Positions 1 to 6,444 are shown, counted from the stretch's first letter. The stretch is DNA of 12,773 nt from an uncultured Clostridia bacterium (GCA_946626395.1 CAMOUF010000129.1:1-12773); one strand, 5' to 3'. Notes: generated by a model from the sequence alone, not told the origin. Numbers and translations are program-made.

Positions 1-196
1 CGCCGCCCTTGTGGGCGTCGTCATAGATCCAGCTAAGATAGATATTTGTGAAGTCAATGCCGGATTGTTCTTCGATACACGAAATGATTCTTCCGGGCGG
101 ATGATAGTTGCCTCCCCGATCAGGGGAGATGCCCCGCAGGGGGCGGAGAGGTTTTTCATCCTCCCTGAATTATACGTTCGTCTGAACAGCTACAGC
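1..196. other. Left window edge, no confident gene
   Basis: This stretch lies beyond the terminator of the large minus-strand gene. It is open on both strands for its first 110 bases. A minus-strand frame there reads plausibly (it includes GIDFTNIYLSWIYDD) and would run off the left edge, and a plus-strand frame from a GTG at 11 is also open. Neither has a ribosome binding site at a sensible distance, and I recognise neither product. A double-hairpin repeat occupies 111-151. I therefore call no gene here. A minus-strand gene continuing to the left remains possible. Confidence 0.3.
111..151. repeat. REP-like double hairpin
   Basis: Two adjacent GC-rich hairpins are seen: CTCCCC (112-117) with GGGGAG (123-128), and GCCCC (131-135) with GGGGC (140-144). 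CCTC at 111-114 can also pair with GAGG at 148-151. From memory, compact elements of this kind, CCTCCCC...GGGGAG followed by a second GC hairpin and GGAGAGG, are scattered between genes of many gut Clostridia. Membership in such a family is inferred, because only one copy is visible here. Confidence 0.45.
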
Positions 197-235
197 AAAA
201 GAAAAACCGCAGCATTTCACTTGGAATTGCTGCGG
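197..235 (-). terminator. Rho-independent terminator of the TerD-like gene
   Basis: On the minus strand an 8-bp perfect stem (CCGCAGCA at 228-235 and its complement at 207-214) with a 13-base loop is followed by a T-rich run (the A-rich plus-strand bases 197-206). It lies 14 bases past the stop codon of the 249-2912 gene, which is where that gene's terminator is expected. Confidence 0.85.
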
Positions 236-248
236 CCATGATAAGATT

Positions 249-2912
249 TTAACATTCCAGAAAGAAATTGCTGTCCACCAGGCTGACGGCGTTCTCATCC
301 AGGCTCTTGGCCATGGTGAGAATCACGTCGGCGTCTTCCCGATCCTTCACCAGCTCCGCCTGCTGCCCTTCCAGGACGCAGTTCAGATAGTCCTGGAGAG
401 AGAACATGGCTTCCGCCGCCTCGATGGCCGGACGGCTGGTCCAGTCTCCCCAGCCATTCTGATTCGGCTGGCCCACGAACCGCACGAACCGGTTCTGCAC
501 GTCGATGAAGCCGTAGAACAGGTTGTTGGTGTTCTGGGTCAGGGCGTGGGTGAAGAAGCAGTTGGCCGGGTCGTAATGCCTGATCCCCATGCCGATCTTG
601 TCCACCGCCATCAGGCCCACATAGCAGGTCTCGATGCCCTTGAAGGAATACTTGCCGGAGAACAGATTCACGTTGGCGTAAATCTCCCGGATGGGGGCGG
701 ACAGATCGATATCGATATATTCCGCCGCATCGCTGTGGGTCACGTCCCCGGAGTGCACCACGCCGCGGTTGCGGAAGTCCGCGTTCCAGCCCACGTGCAG
801 GTCTTCGCCTTCCATGGTTTTGCCGGCCGCGTGCAGGTCCACATCCACCCGGTGCGGATCGTTCCAGTACACGAAGAACCGGACGAACTTTGCCTCTTGT
901 GGAATCCTAAAGGAAATCCCGCTGCGGATGTAGCCGCCGTCCCGGGAGCGATCCTCGGTTTCCAGGGTGGAATGGGCCAGGTCGAACTGGGGCATGTCCA
1001 GATAGACCCGCTTGCCTTTCAGCTTCGTTTCCGCCTGCCGGAAGTGGGCCTTGAGCAGAGATTTCAGCACCTCCACGGTCTGGGCGTCTTGCCGCGCGGC
1101 CCGAAGCTCGGCTTCATGGCGCTTTTCCAGCGCGGCCAGCTCCGCATCCCGTCTTGCGGGAAGGGTGCGCATGGCTTCGCTGTACCGGCCGAGCTCCTGA
1201 GCAAAGTCCTGCTCCAGGTTTTCCCGGCGCTTCTTTTCCCAGGCGTCGATGGCTTCCATCTCCTCGGCATACCGGGCTTCGATCGCCACGCAGGCTTCCC
1301 GGTATTGCCGGGCGCCTTCCGCCTGCGCCTGCTCGATTTGCGCCTGCAGCTCCCTGGCTTCTTTTTCCAGGCGGTCTGCGTTTTCCTTTAGCTCCTCCGG
1401 GTTATCCCGGAACACCATCACATACAGATCCTCGCTCAGATCGGCGTTGGCGTTCTTGCGGAACCACGCGCGCTTGGGAATCTGGGGCCAGTCGGCGATC
1501 CGCTTCAGGATGCGCTTCCAGCTGCCCCATTCCTTTTCCTTGGCTTCCAGGCTCTTTTGCAGCGCTTTCACGGGCTCGTCAGCATGCTCCATGGCCTGCC
1601 GCTTCGGTTCTTCCAGCCATTTCCAGGCGGCCTCGTTTCGCCGTCTGGCAGCTTCCTGCTCAAGCTGGTCGCACATTGCCGTATAGGTGGGCGCCATGCT
1701 GTGCTGCTCCAGCCAATATTTCTGCTGGCAGGCGTCTATTGCCTGGCGGTGCTTTTGTTCCATTTCACCGCTGCGCTTCATCAGGGTGCGGATGGTCTTG
1801 ACCGTCAAATGGCCGCTGATCATGCCCGCATGGGGAAGGAGCGCTTCCTCGATGTCCTCCTGGCTGTAATCCAGGCTCAGCAGCCGGTTGATCATGCGCA
1901 GCATGTAGCCGGGCCGCTCGGCGTAATGCGCCAGCGCTTCGGGGCTGTGATCCCGGAGCAGCGCTTCGCCTATTCCGTGCCAGGACAGCAATTCGCCATT
2001 GCGCAGGGCGCGCACGGCCTCCTTGTGCTGGGGGCTGCGGGAATACTGGTTGTAATCCAGATGCTGCAGCACCAGCAGGTTCCGCTCCCGCAGATGCAGG
2101 GACTGTATCATGTTCGTGCGCAGATTGCCCACCGTGTAGCTTTCCAGCAGCTTCACCAGCAGCTTCTTTTCGCTGGTGGTCAGGTGCCAGCGCTTTTCGC
2201 TCAGGTAATCCCGAGCGCAGCGGAACACGTCGCCCGTGTGGGCGCACACCGCGTGCAGCGTCAGCAGCGCGGCGTTCCGGTCGGAAAGGCCCATGAGCAG
2301 CGGGAACAAAAGCTCCAGGTTTTCCTTGAAGCGCACCTTCAATCCCCGCAGCTGCTCAGCCGTGCACAGCGGCGCGCATTCCAGCGCCAGCTCCAGTTCC
2401 GGATTGGTGAGCCGCTCCCGGCGGTTCAGCAGCGCCTTGAGCACCGCGATGGGCGCTTCCTGCTGTGCCACCAGGTCGATGACCCGGCAGGCCATGAGGG
2501 CCGTGTCCTTTTTCGTGCGCTGGGGGCCATGGTCATCCGGCAGCCAGCCCTTGCTTACTTCCTTGCCCAGCAGGCTTTCCAGGCCGTAGGTGGTGAAGTA
2601 ATGGATCATCTGATGCAGCCGGAATTCGGCTTCGTCCATTTCCATCACCTGCTGGGGGAACCCGGGATACATGGGCTTGTCCTTCACATCGGGCACCAGG
2701 GCCTTGACCGCCTCATAGAACTCTTCCAGGGAGGGGCTCACGGCCAGCCGCAGAATATCGGCAGGCCGCAGGGTAAAGCCCAGGGACTGCAGATTCTCAT
2801 TCACCGTGACGGCTTCGCACAGCATATCATCCGTCATTTCAGCCAGGTTGCCCGGCTGATAGGACACCATGCGCAGTTCGCTCAGGAGAAGCGCGTGAAA
2901 CTTTTCAGTCAT
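249..2912 (-). CDS. Large coiled-coil protein with C-terminal TerD-like domain
   Basis: This 887-residue soluble protein has no signal peptide or membrane segment. Residues 1-390 are mainly helical. Residues about 390-620 are rich in Glu, Lys, Arg, Ala and Gln and look like a long coiled coil broken near 470-505. Residues about 630-800 resemble a TerD/tellurium-resistance domain: KGKRVYLDMPQFDL, then VRFFVYWNDPHRVDVDLHA, the HSGD motif near 718, and EYIDIDLS. From memory, the order of a helical N-terminal region with a YPGFP-type motif followed by a TerD-like domain matches the large actinobacterial and myxobacterial MXAN_6230/SCO0854 family; that match has not been searched. TerD domains are calcium-binding modules linked to chemical stress and phage resistance, but no role is known for this protein. 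The start is set by AAGGAGG at 2920-2926 on the minus strand. It is transcribed alone, between its own promoter and terminator. Confidence 0.75.
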   Translation of the reverse strand: MTEKFHALLLSELRMVSYQPGNLAEMTDDMLCEAVTVNENLQSLGFTLRPADILRLAVSPSLEEFYEAVKALVPDVKDKPMYPGFPQQVMEMDEAEFRLHQMIHYFTTYGLESLLGKEVSKGWLPDDHGPQRTKKDTALMACRVIDLVAQQEAPIAVLKALLNRRERLTNPELELALECAPLCTAEQLRGLKVRFKENLELLFPLLMGLSDRNAALLTLHAVCAHTGDVFRCARDYLSEKRWHLTTSEKKLLVKLLESYTVGNLRTNMIQSLHLRERNLLVLQHLDYNQYSRSPQHKEAVRALRNGELLSWHGIGEALLRDHSPEALAHYAERPGYMLRMINRLLSLDYSQEDIEEALLPHAGMISGHLTVKTIRTLMKRSGEMEQKHRQAIDACQQKYWLEQHSMAPTYTAMCDQLEQEAARRRNEAAWKWLEEPKRQAMEHADEPVKALQKSLEAKEKEWGSWKRILKRIADWPQIPKRAWFRKNANADLSEDLYVMVFRDNPEELKENADRLEKEARELQAQIEQAQAEGARQYREACVAIEARYAEEMEAIDAWEKKRRENLEQDFAQELGRYSEAMRTLPARRDAELAALEKRHEAELRAARQDAQTVEVLKSLLKAHFRQAETKLKGKRVYLDMPQFDLAHSTLETEDRSRDGGYIRSGISFRIPQEAKFVRFFVYWNDPHRVDVDLHAAGKTMEGEDLHVGWNADFRNRGVVHSGDVTHSDAAEYIDIDLSAPIREIYANVNLFSGKYSFKGIETCYVGLMAVDKIGMGIRHYDPANCFFTHALTQNTNNLFYGFIDVQNRFVRFVGQPNQNGWGDWTSRPAIEAAEAMFSLQDYLNCVLEGQQAELVKDREDADVILTMAKSLDENAVSLVDSNFFLEC

Positions 2913-2980
2913 TCGCTTTCCTCCTTATGAAATGGGCAGACTATCTGATAACGGACGCCCGCATTCGATATGATTGTAAG

Positions 2981-3010
2981 ATGATAGCATAAAATGTAGA
3001 AGGATGTTAT
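2981..3010 (-). promoter_or_regulatory. Probable sigma-A promoter of the TerD-like gene
   Basis: On the minus strand there is an extended -10, TGCTATCAT (TATCAT is the complement of 2981-2986), and a weak -35 ATAACA (complement of 3005-3010, four of six matches) with an 18-base spacer. Transcription would start near 2974, about 60 bases before the ATG. No other promoter-like pair stands out in the gap. Confidence 0.4.
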
Positions 3011-3082
3011 CGGGTGATCTCCTGCAGGCCCGTCTGCCCAAAGCGCGTTCGTGTTTGTGTGGATGGTATAAGGTCAAGCCGC

Positions 3083-3111
3083 CGGGGCGGATGAGCATCC
3101 GCCGTCCCCGG
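3083..3111. repeat. GC-rich palindromic hairpin
   Basis: GGCGGAT (3086-3092) pairs with ATCCGCC (3097-3103) around a GAGC loop, and outer G and C runs extend the pairing with a two-base bulge. The core matches the GGGGCGGAT...ATCCGCC arms of the element at 8341-8442, so it may be a solitary relative of that repeat. Confidence 0.45.
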
Positions 3112-3145
3112 ACGAATCATTTTTTTCTGGACAATCTTGCTTGCG

Positions 3146-3186
3146 CTGGCACGGAACGATTGTCCCTTCGTTCCATCCTGTGCCAG
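3146..3186. repeat. Interrupted inverted repeat
   Basis: CTGGCAC (3146-3152) pairs with GTGCCAG (3180-3186), and GGAACGA (3153-3159) pairs with TCGTTCC (3168-3174). The result is a 14-bp stem with a five-base bulge on one side and an eight-base loop. No T-run follows, so it is not a terminator. It could be a structured RNA or the remains of an element. Confidence 0.5.
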
Positions 3187-3560
3187 GCAGACAGGCCGTG
3201 TGCTTGCCCGCTCCTGTCTCGCTATCCTTGCCGGTGCTGGGCGTGGTTTCCGTTCGGTTCGCTGACCGGTGTTCCGGAAATCCGTTTCCTCCTGGCCTGG
3301 GGGGTCGCGTCCTTCCCCTTAGGCGTTTGGATAGCCGCCGCCTGATTTCTTCTCCTGCTTCCACACATGGTGCTTGATGCTGAGACGAAATTTCTTTCTG
3401 TAGTTGTCAAGGTTCGGTGGAGGCCGATGCTTTCGGGCTCCTGTGGCGGGGGCCTTCGCTTTCGCTCTCTCCCCTGTCGACACGCATAGGATAACACGGA
3501 TTTGCGGTCCTGTCATTAAACCGGTGGTTCAAATCCATCTTCTCCGTCGGCGCGCTGCAG

Positions 3561-3595
3561 CTCGGCTTTTCAAGGCCGGGTTTTCTTCTTTTTTT
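3561..3595 (+). terminator. Rho-independent terminator upstream of the acetyltransferase
   Basis: A stem of about 8 bp with wobble pairs (CTCGGCTT at 3561-3568 with AGGCCGGG at 3573-3580) is followed by a 15-base T-rich tract (3581-3595). It lies 14 bases after a tRNA 3'-end-like sequence and just before the acetyltransferase promoter. It may therefore have ended a tRNA transcript that is now mostly lost. Confidence 0.6.
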
Positions 3596-3596
3596 C

Positions 3597-3625
3597 TGGT
3601 CATAACATACGGAATATGGTATACT
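3597..3625 (+). promoter_or_regulatory. Sigma-A promoter of the acetyltransferase gene
   Basis: The -35 is TGGTCA (3597-3602, four of six matches). After a 17-base spacer comes an extended -10, TGGTATACT, with TATACT at 3620-3625. It lies 33 bases before the ATG and directly behind a terminator, so the gene is probably transcribed on its own. Confidence 0.65.
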
Positions 3626-3658
3626 GTCCATATCTTCTTTGTCCTTGGAGGAGAACGT

Positions 3659-4141
3659 ATGCCCCTTACTTTGGAACAGCTGACGCATGAGAACTTCAGC
3701 GACGCGCTTCGCATTGACCGGGACGACATTCCGGAAGTATGGGTGGATACTGCCGCTACCCTCATGGAAACCACGGATTACGGGGCGGAGCATCATTTGC
3801 TGGGCCACACCTATCTGGCCCGCATGGATGGCAGGCCCGTGGGCCTGATCCTGATCGGGGAAGCCCTGGCCTGGGACACGGACCCGGAGGAGATGCGGTG
3901 CAAGCCCTTTTACCGGGTAATGGGCTTTGCAGTGGATCAAAGATACAGAAATCGGGGCATCGGCGGAGAGATCCTGGAAAGCGCCATCCGCCAGGTGTAC
4001 GTTGAATTTGGGAAACGCTCCCTGGCGCTGGGCGTTCACAAGGACAATACCCGGGCTGGCGCCTTTTATGAACGGCACGGTTTTCATCCCACAGGCGTGT
4101 ATGAAGGCAGCAACGAATACTATCTGAGAATCATCGAATAA
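3659..4141 (+). CDS. GNAT family N-acetyltransferase
   Basis: This 160-residue single-domain enzyme transfers an acetyl group from acetyl-CoA to an unknown amine and is probably cytoplasmic. The acetyl-CoA binding motif A is clear at residues 87-107: VMGFAVDQRYRNRGIGGEIL, with the R-x-x-G-x-G/A pyrophosphate loop at RNRGIG. Motif B follows at 130-148 (NTRAGAFYERHGF), and the ending NEYYLRI is typical of the fold. The frame is open upstream to about 3404, but the start at 3659 is fixed by GGAGGAG at 3647-3653 and by the promoter at 3597-3625. Length is normal for the family. The substrate cannot be read from the sequence. The stop codon is almost adjacent to the remnant of an unrelated hydrolase, which suggests that this gene arrived by, or sits beside, a recombination junction. 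Confidence 0.88.
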   Translation: MPLTLEQLTHENFSDALRIDRDDIPEVWVDTAATLMETTDYGAEHHLLGHTYLARMDGRPVGLILIGEALAWDTDPEEMRCKPFYRVMGFAVDQRYRNRGIGGEILESAIRQVYVEFGKRSLALGVHKDNTRAGAFYERHGFHPTGVYEGSNEYYLRIIE

Positions 4142-4143
4142 AA

Positions 4144-4239
4144 AAGCCATACTTCCGGGACAACCTGCATCCCAACGCGCTGGGCGCTGAAGTATACGGA
4201 AGGAACCTGGTGGAAGAAATCAGAAGGATCGGATTCTGA
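4144..4239 (+). pseudogene. C-terminal remnant of an SGNH/GDSL hydrolase
   Basis: A short plus-strand frame ending at TGA 4237-4239 encodes YFRDNLHPNALGAEVYG followed by RNLVEEIRRIGF. The D-x-x-H-P-N motif with NALGAEVYG is block V of SGNH/GDSL esterases and lipases, holding the catalytic Asp and His, and the closing helix is also typical. Everything upstream (the Ser block and the Gly and Asn blocks) is missing, because the acetyltransferase gene ends at 4141. It has no start or ribosome binding site of its own. I read it as the 3' scar of a gene whose front was replaced. A chance match is unlikely given the complete block and the natural stop. Confidence 0.7.
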
Positions 4240-4278
4240 TCCTGTGCCCTGGCGGGCTGAAGAGACGGAGGAACTTTT

Positions 4279-4863
4279 ATGACAAAGAAAGCTTCTTTGG
4301 CAGGGATCATCACATGCCTGTTGTATTTTCTGTCCATGGGTCTGTTTTTGGCGGCAAAAACCGATCTATCCCTGACAATCTGGGAAATGATGACTGTAAT
4401 CAGCGGCCCGGTTGTCCTGATTGTATTGATTGCGCTGGCTGAGACTGTTGCCACTCCGCGTCATTATCAGAAAGCGATGATTGCGTTGATGAGCTGCGCA
4501 TGCGCGCTGACAGGAGCGGCGCATATCATCAATATATCTGTAACGAGAGCGCTGATTCGGGAAGGAATCCATGTCCCGACCTACTTTCAGATCGGCTGTT
4601 GGCCTTCTGTGGAGATGGCTGCGGACTATTTGGCATGGGGTTTCTTTACCGGGCTTGCCTTCCTTTGCGTCAGTTTGCCGTTCGGCAGCGCCGAAGGGGC
4701 AAAACAAAGAATCAAGCTGATCTCGCTGCTTTGCTCCGCGCTGTGTATCACCGGTTTTATCGGAGGAACATTCATTCATGAGAATCTGTGGTATTTTGCC
4801 CCCATGGGATATGGAATCGGATTGCTGATCCTTTGTGTGCTGATGTTCAGGAGTTCAAAATGA
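4279..4863 (+). CDS. Six-helix membrane protein of unknown function
   Basis: This is a 194-residue integral membrane protein that I do not recognise. Hydrophobic segments lie at about 7-27, 36-56, 66-88, 115-137, 145-165 and 172-190, giving six helices with short loops. Polar residues that might matter include Glu36 in IWEMM, His81 in GAAHIINIS, and the His-Glu-Asn of FIHENLWYF near 166. There is no cytochrome or transporter signature. The ATG at 4279 is supported by GGAGGA at 4267-4272. The NapH-like iron-sulfur protein begins 63 bases downstream with no terminator between, so the two are probably co-transcribed and this protein may be a membrane partner in that electron-transfer unit. That link rests on position only. 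Confidence 0.75.
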   Translation: MTKKASLAGIITCLLYFLSMGLFLAAKTDLSLTIWEMMTVISGPVVLIVLIALAETVATPRHYQKAMIALMSCACALTGAAHIINISVTRALIREGIHVPTYFQIGCWPSVEMAADYLAWGFFTGLAFLCVSLPFGSAEGAKQRIKLISLLCSALCITGFIGGTFIHENLWYFAPMGYGIGLLILCVLMFRSSK

Positions 4864-4926
4864 ACATTGCCCAGAGCAGGACTTGATTTTCACGGTGCAG
4901 CAAACCGGAATAGTGGGGATAAAGAA

Positions 4927-5745
4927 ATGAAGAAATATGCGATACCGATCATGATGCTGGCTGTATTTGAAACCATCGCAATCACCCTATGGCTGACCAA
5001 GGGCAATCTGTTCTATCTGTTCAATTTCAGCTACATCGGCCTGTCCATTTCCCTGGGCGTTTTCCTGTTTATCAAAAAATACCGGCATGCCAGGCGCGTT
5101 GTTCAGCTGCTCGTCGGGCTGTACATGCTTGTGTATCTCGGGTTGATCTGCAATGAAAACATGCAGATCGAAGGCTTCTGGTATTATCTGTTCACCGGCG
5201 TGTTTGAGGCGGCCACCATCCATTATGCGGTGGCAAAGATCTTCGGGCCGCTGATTTTCGGGCGCGGATGGTGCGGCTATGCCTGCTGGACGGCCATGGT
5301 GCTGGATTTCCTGCCCTACAAAGTGCCAAAGCAACCCAGGAAGAAACTGGGGTGGATCCGGTATATCACCTTTGCGGCCTCCCTGGTCTTTGTTGCCGCC
5401 TTGTTCCTTGCCCACGTGGGGAACATGGAGCGGATCATGTTCTGGGCGTTTGTCATCGGCAACGTGCTGTATTATGCGGCGGGGATCATCCTGGCCTTTG
5501 CCTTCCAGGACACCCGGGCCTTCTGCAAATACATCTGTCCGATCACGGTTTTCCTCAAGCCGATGAGCTATTTTTCCCTGCTTCGTTTGCAATGCGACAA
5601 GGAGAAGTGCGTCTCCTGCGGGAAATGCAAACGTGTTTGCCCGATGAATGTGGATGTGACGGACAACGCAAGGAGCCGTGAAAACGGAACGGAATGCATT
5701 TTATGCATGGAGTGTGTCAGGAACTGTCCCAAAGGCGCTTTATGA
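4927..5745 (+). CDS. NapH/MauN-like membrane polyferredoxin (4Fe-4S)
   Basis: This 272-residue membrane protein probably passes electrons between the quinone pool or a flavoprotein and a redox partner. About six hydrophobic segments are seen (roughly 5-23, 29-48, 58-75, 82-105, 145-165 and 173-195). Family-typical motifs are GRGWCGYACW (Cys116, Cys120) and FCKYICP (Cys200, Cys204). The cytoplasmic C-terminal ferredoxin domain holds two complete 4Fe-4S sites: Cys228, 231, 234 and 238, and Cys257, 260, 263 and 267. The ATG at 4927 is preferred over an in-frame TTG at 4867 because it begins MKKYAIPIMM at a membrane segment and has a weak GGGGA site at 4915-4919. No NapG, FMN-binding or reductase subunit lies nearby, so the partner is unknown. 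The transcript probably ends at the terminator at 5882. Confidence 0.85.
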   Translation: MKKYAIPIMMLAVFETIAITLWLTKGNLFYLFNFSYIGLSISLGVFLFIKKYRHARRVVQLLVGLYMLVYLGLICNENMQIEGFWYYLFTGVFEAATIHYAVAKIFGPLIFGRGWCGYACWTAMVLDFLPYKVPKQPRKKLGWIRYITFAASLVFVAALFLAHVGNMERIMFWAFVIGNVLYYAAGIILAFAFQDTRAFCKYICPITVFLKPMSYFSLLRLQCDKEKCVSCGKCKRVCPMNVDVTDNARSRENGTECILCMECVRNCPKGAL

Positions 5746-5832
5746 CCCATGGGGATTTGCGGGGCAATGATCTTCCGGGATACTGCTTGAAGGGAGGGCA
5801 TCCCGGAGCTGATGCCCGCGCTGTGCCCCCCG

Positions 5833-5874
5833 GGCGAAATGATATTTCGCCTCCGGCACGGGAAGCTGTGCCGG
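5833..5874. repeat. Pair of palindromic hairpins (REP-like)
   Basis: GGCGAAAT (5833-5840) pairs perfectly with ATTTCGCC (5844-5851) around GAT. Immediately after, CCGGCAC (5853-5859) pairs with GTGCCGG (5868-5874). From memory, the GCGAAATGATATTTCGC type of palindrome is a frequent dispersed repeat in Clostridia. It sits between the polyferredoxin stop and the terminator, where it could stabilise the transcript 3' end. Confidence 0.5.
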
Positions 5875-5881
5875 GAGCATC

Positions 5882-5930
5882 CCATCGCCAACAGCGATGG
5901 CGTGTGTTTTTGTTTTTGTTTTTATTTTCG
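5882..5930 (+). terminator. Terminator of the polyferredoxin unit
   Basis: CCATCGC (5882-5888) pairs with GCGATGG (5894-5900) around CAACA. CGTGTG and a long T-rich tract starting at 5907 follow. The six bases between stem and T-run are more than usual, so efficiency is uncertain. The same T-rich tract encodes the Lys/Thr/Asn-rich tail of the opposing minus-strand frame. Confidence 0.55.
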
Positions 5931-5961
5931 TTTTATTTTTATTTATAGTGTTAGTTGGTAT

Positions 5962-5977
5962 CGATCGTATACGATCG
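5962..5977. repeat. 16-base perfect palindrome
   Basis: CGATCGTATACGATCG is its own reverse complement. It lies beside the tandem repeat, within the open minus-strand frame, where it encodes part of LYDRIRS. It may be a by-product of the same repeat process rather than a binding site. Confidence 0.6.
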
Positions 5978-6001
5978 TATAAATCGCTTGCAATCGCAGG
6001 A

Positions 6002-6151
6002 AAACGATCATCCGCGTTCGTATCAATCGCATTCGTATCAATCAAATTCGTATCATTTGCGTTCGTATCAATCAAATTCGTATCATTTGCATTCGTATCA
6101 ATCAAATTCGTATCAATCGCATTTGTATCAATCGCTTGCGTATCATCCGCT
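6002..6151. repeat. 15-base tandem repeat, about ten units
   Basis: Nine consecutive 15-base units run from 6017 to 6151, built as TTCGTATCA plus six variable bases (ATCGCA, ATCAAA, TTTGCG or TTTGCA); the last two units are diverged. A degenerate tenth unit lies at 6002-6016. The middle shows a 30-base higher-order period (ATCAAA alternating with TTTGC-). On the minus strand the unit encodes a pentapeptide, IDTNA/IDTNL/NDTNA. A length of 15 keeps the frame, so copy-number changes would not shift it. Confidence 0.9.
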
Positions 6152-6219
6152 GTCGTTTCTTCTTGTTTCGCCCAGCGCTGATTTTGATTTTCGGCGTTTT
6201 TTTCGCAGCGATCCGCATA

Positions 6220-6444
6220 TTATTCTTTGGCTTTTTCCACCTTGACCGCCATAAACCGAAAGGCGATTTTCGCGGCTTTCGTCATGGCTGCTACTTCATC
6301 GGTGGGATCGTCGTTTCTGGCGACTTTCTTCAGCGCCCTCATGACGCGCCGAAAATCCCTGTCTGACAGGGATGAAATGGCGTCCATGTCTTCTGTGCAG
6401 AGGATGAAGCCCGGCATTTGCTTCCGCTTCTCTTTTTTCTCCAT
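6220..6444 (-). CDS. DUF6291-like phage protein, N-terminal fragment
   Basis: This 74-residue product is cut short by TAA at 6220-6222. The sequence GFILCTEDMDAISSLSDRDF, then RRVMRALKKVARNDDPTDEV and AKIAFRFMAVKVEKAKE, resembles the N-terminal domain of DUF6291 phage and prophage proteins. Those typically run F-x-L-Y...L-x-D...L-x-x-A-I...MAF-x-F-I...D-R-x-x-x-K-Y and continue for a further hundred or so residues. The function of the family is unknown to me; members usually sit in phage replication regions. The start is supported by GGGAGG (complement of 6453-6458) eight bases upstream. The gene is isolated from any other phage gene in this window and points toward the polyferredoxin gene. 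The family call is from memory of its pattern; the truncation is seen directly. Confidence 0.6.
   Translation of the reverse strand: MEKKEKRKQMPGFILCTEDMDAISSLSDRDFRRVMRALKKVARNDDPTDEVAAMTKAAKIAFRFMAVKVEKAKE

Larger units (their letters stand above)
2913..3658. other. Long stretch without a gene, hairpins and a tRNA-like 3' end
   Basis: No frame here has a credible ribosome binding site and a protein-like composition. The stretch holds the minus-strand promoter at 2981-3010, a hairpin at 3086-3103, an interrupted inverted repeat at 3146-3186, a tRNA T-arm-like sequence at about 3521-3546, a terminator at 3561-3595 and the acetyltransferase promoter at 3597-3625. The rest (about 3190-3520) shows nothing I can name. 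The mixture suggests decayed or recombined DNA. Confidence 0.5.
5740..6219 (-). pseudogene. Stop-separated C-terminal part of DUF6291-like phage gene
   Basis: This is the in-frame continuation of the 6220-6444 gene after its TAA. The 159 codons are open, starting YADRCEKNAENQNQRWAKQE, then a pentapeptide-repeat stretch (IDTNA, NDTNL and similar), then YDRIRSIPTNTINKNK and a Lys/Thr run. The RCEKNAEN segment and a low-complexity Asp/Thr/Asn/Lys tail are what I remember of DUF6291-type phage proteins, so this is the missing C-terminal half. The codons beyond about 5905 fall in the terminator and palindromes, and the true original end is unclear. A single C/A/G-to-T change in one codon would explain the break. 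Recoding or read-through cannot be excluded, but no other sign of an altered code is present in the window. Confidence 0.6.

Noticed and set aside
1557..2930. Long plus-strand open frame of 457 codons, and others at 546-1391 and 1154-1801
   Set aside because: They lie opposite the 887-residue gene, have Gln/His/Ala/Arg-rich composition typical of antisense frames in GC-rich DNA, and lack ribosome binding sites.
3460..3546. A complete tRNA gene ending at 3546
   Set aside because: The T-arm is good, but there is no pairing acceptor 5' strand, D-arm or proper anticodon stem at the right distance; reported as a fragment only.
3404..3658. Upstream extension of the acetyltransferase by 85 residues
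   Set aside because: The extension is low-quality sequence spanning a terminator and a promoter; a strong ribosome binding site and the family length fix the start at 3659.
6002..6151. CRISPR array
   Set aside because: Units are 15 bases and contiguous, with no unique spacers of 30 or more bases; it is a coding minisatellite.
5740..6219. Alternative genetic code (TAA read as an amino acid)
   Set aside because: All other genes in the window end at standard stops and only one internal TAA is seen, so a simple nonsense mutation is the more economical explanation.
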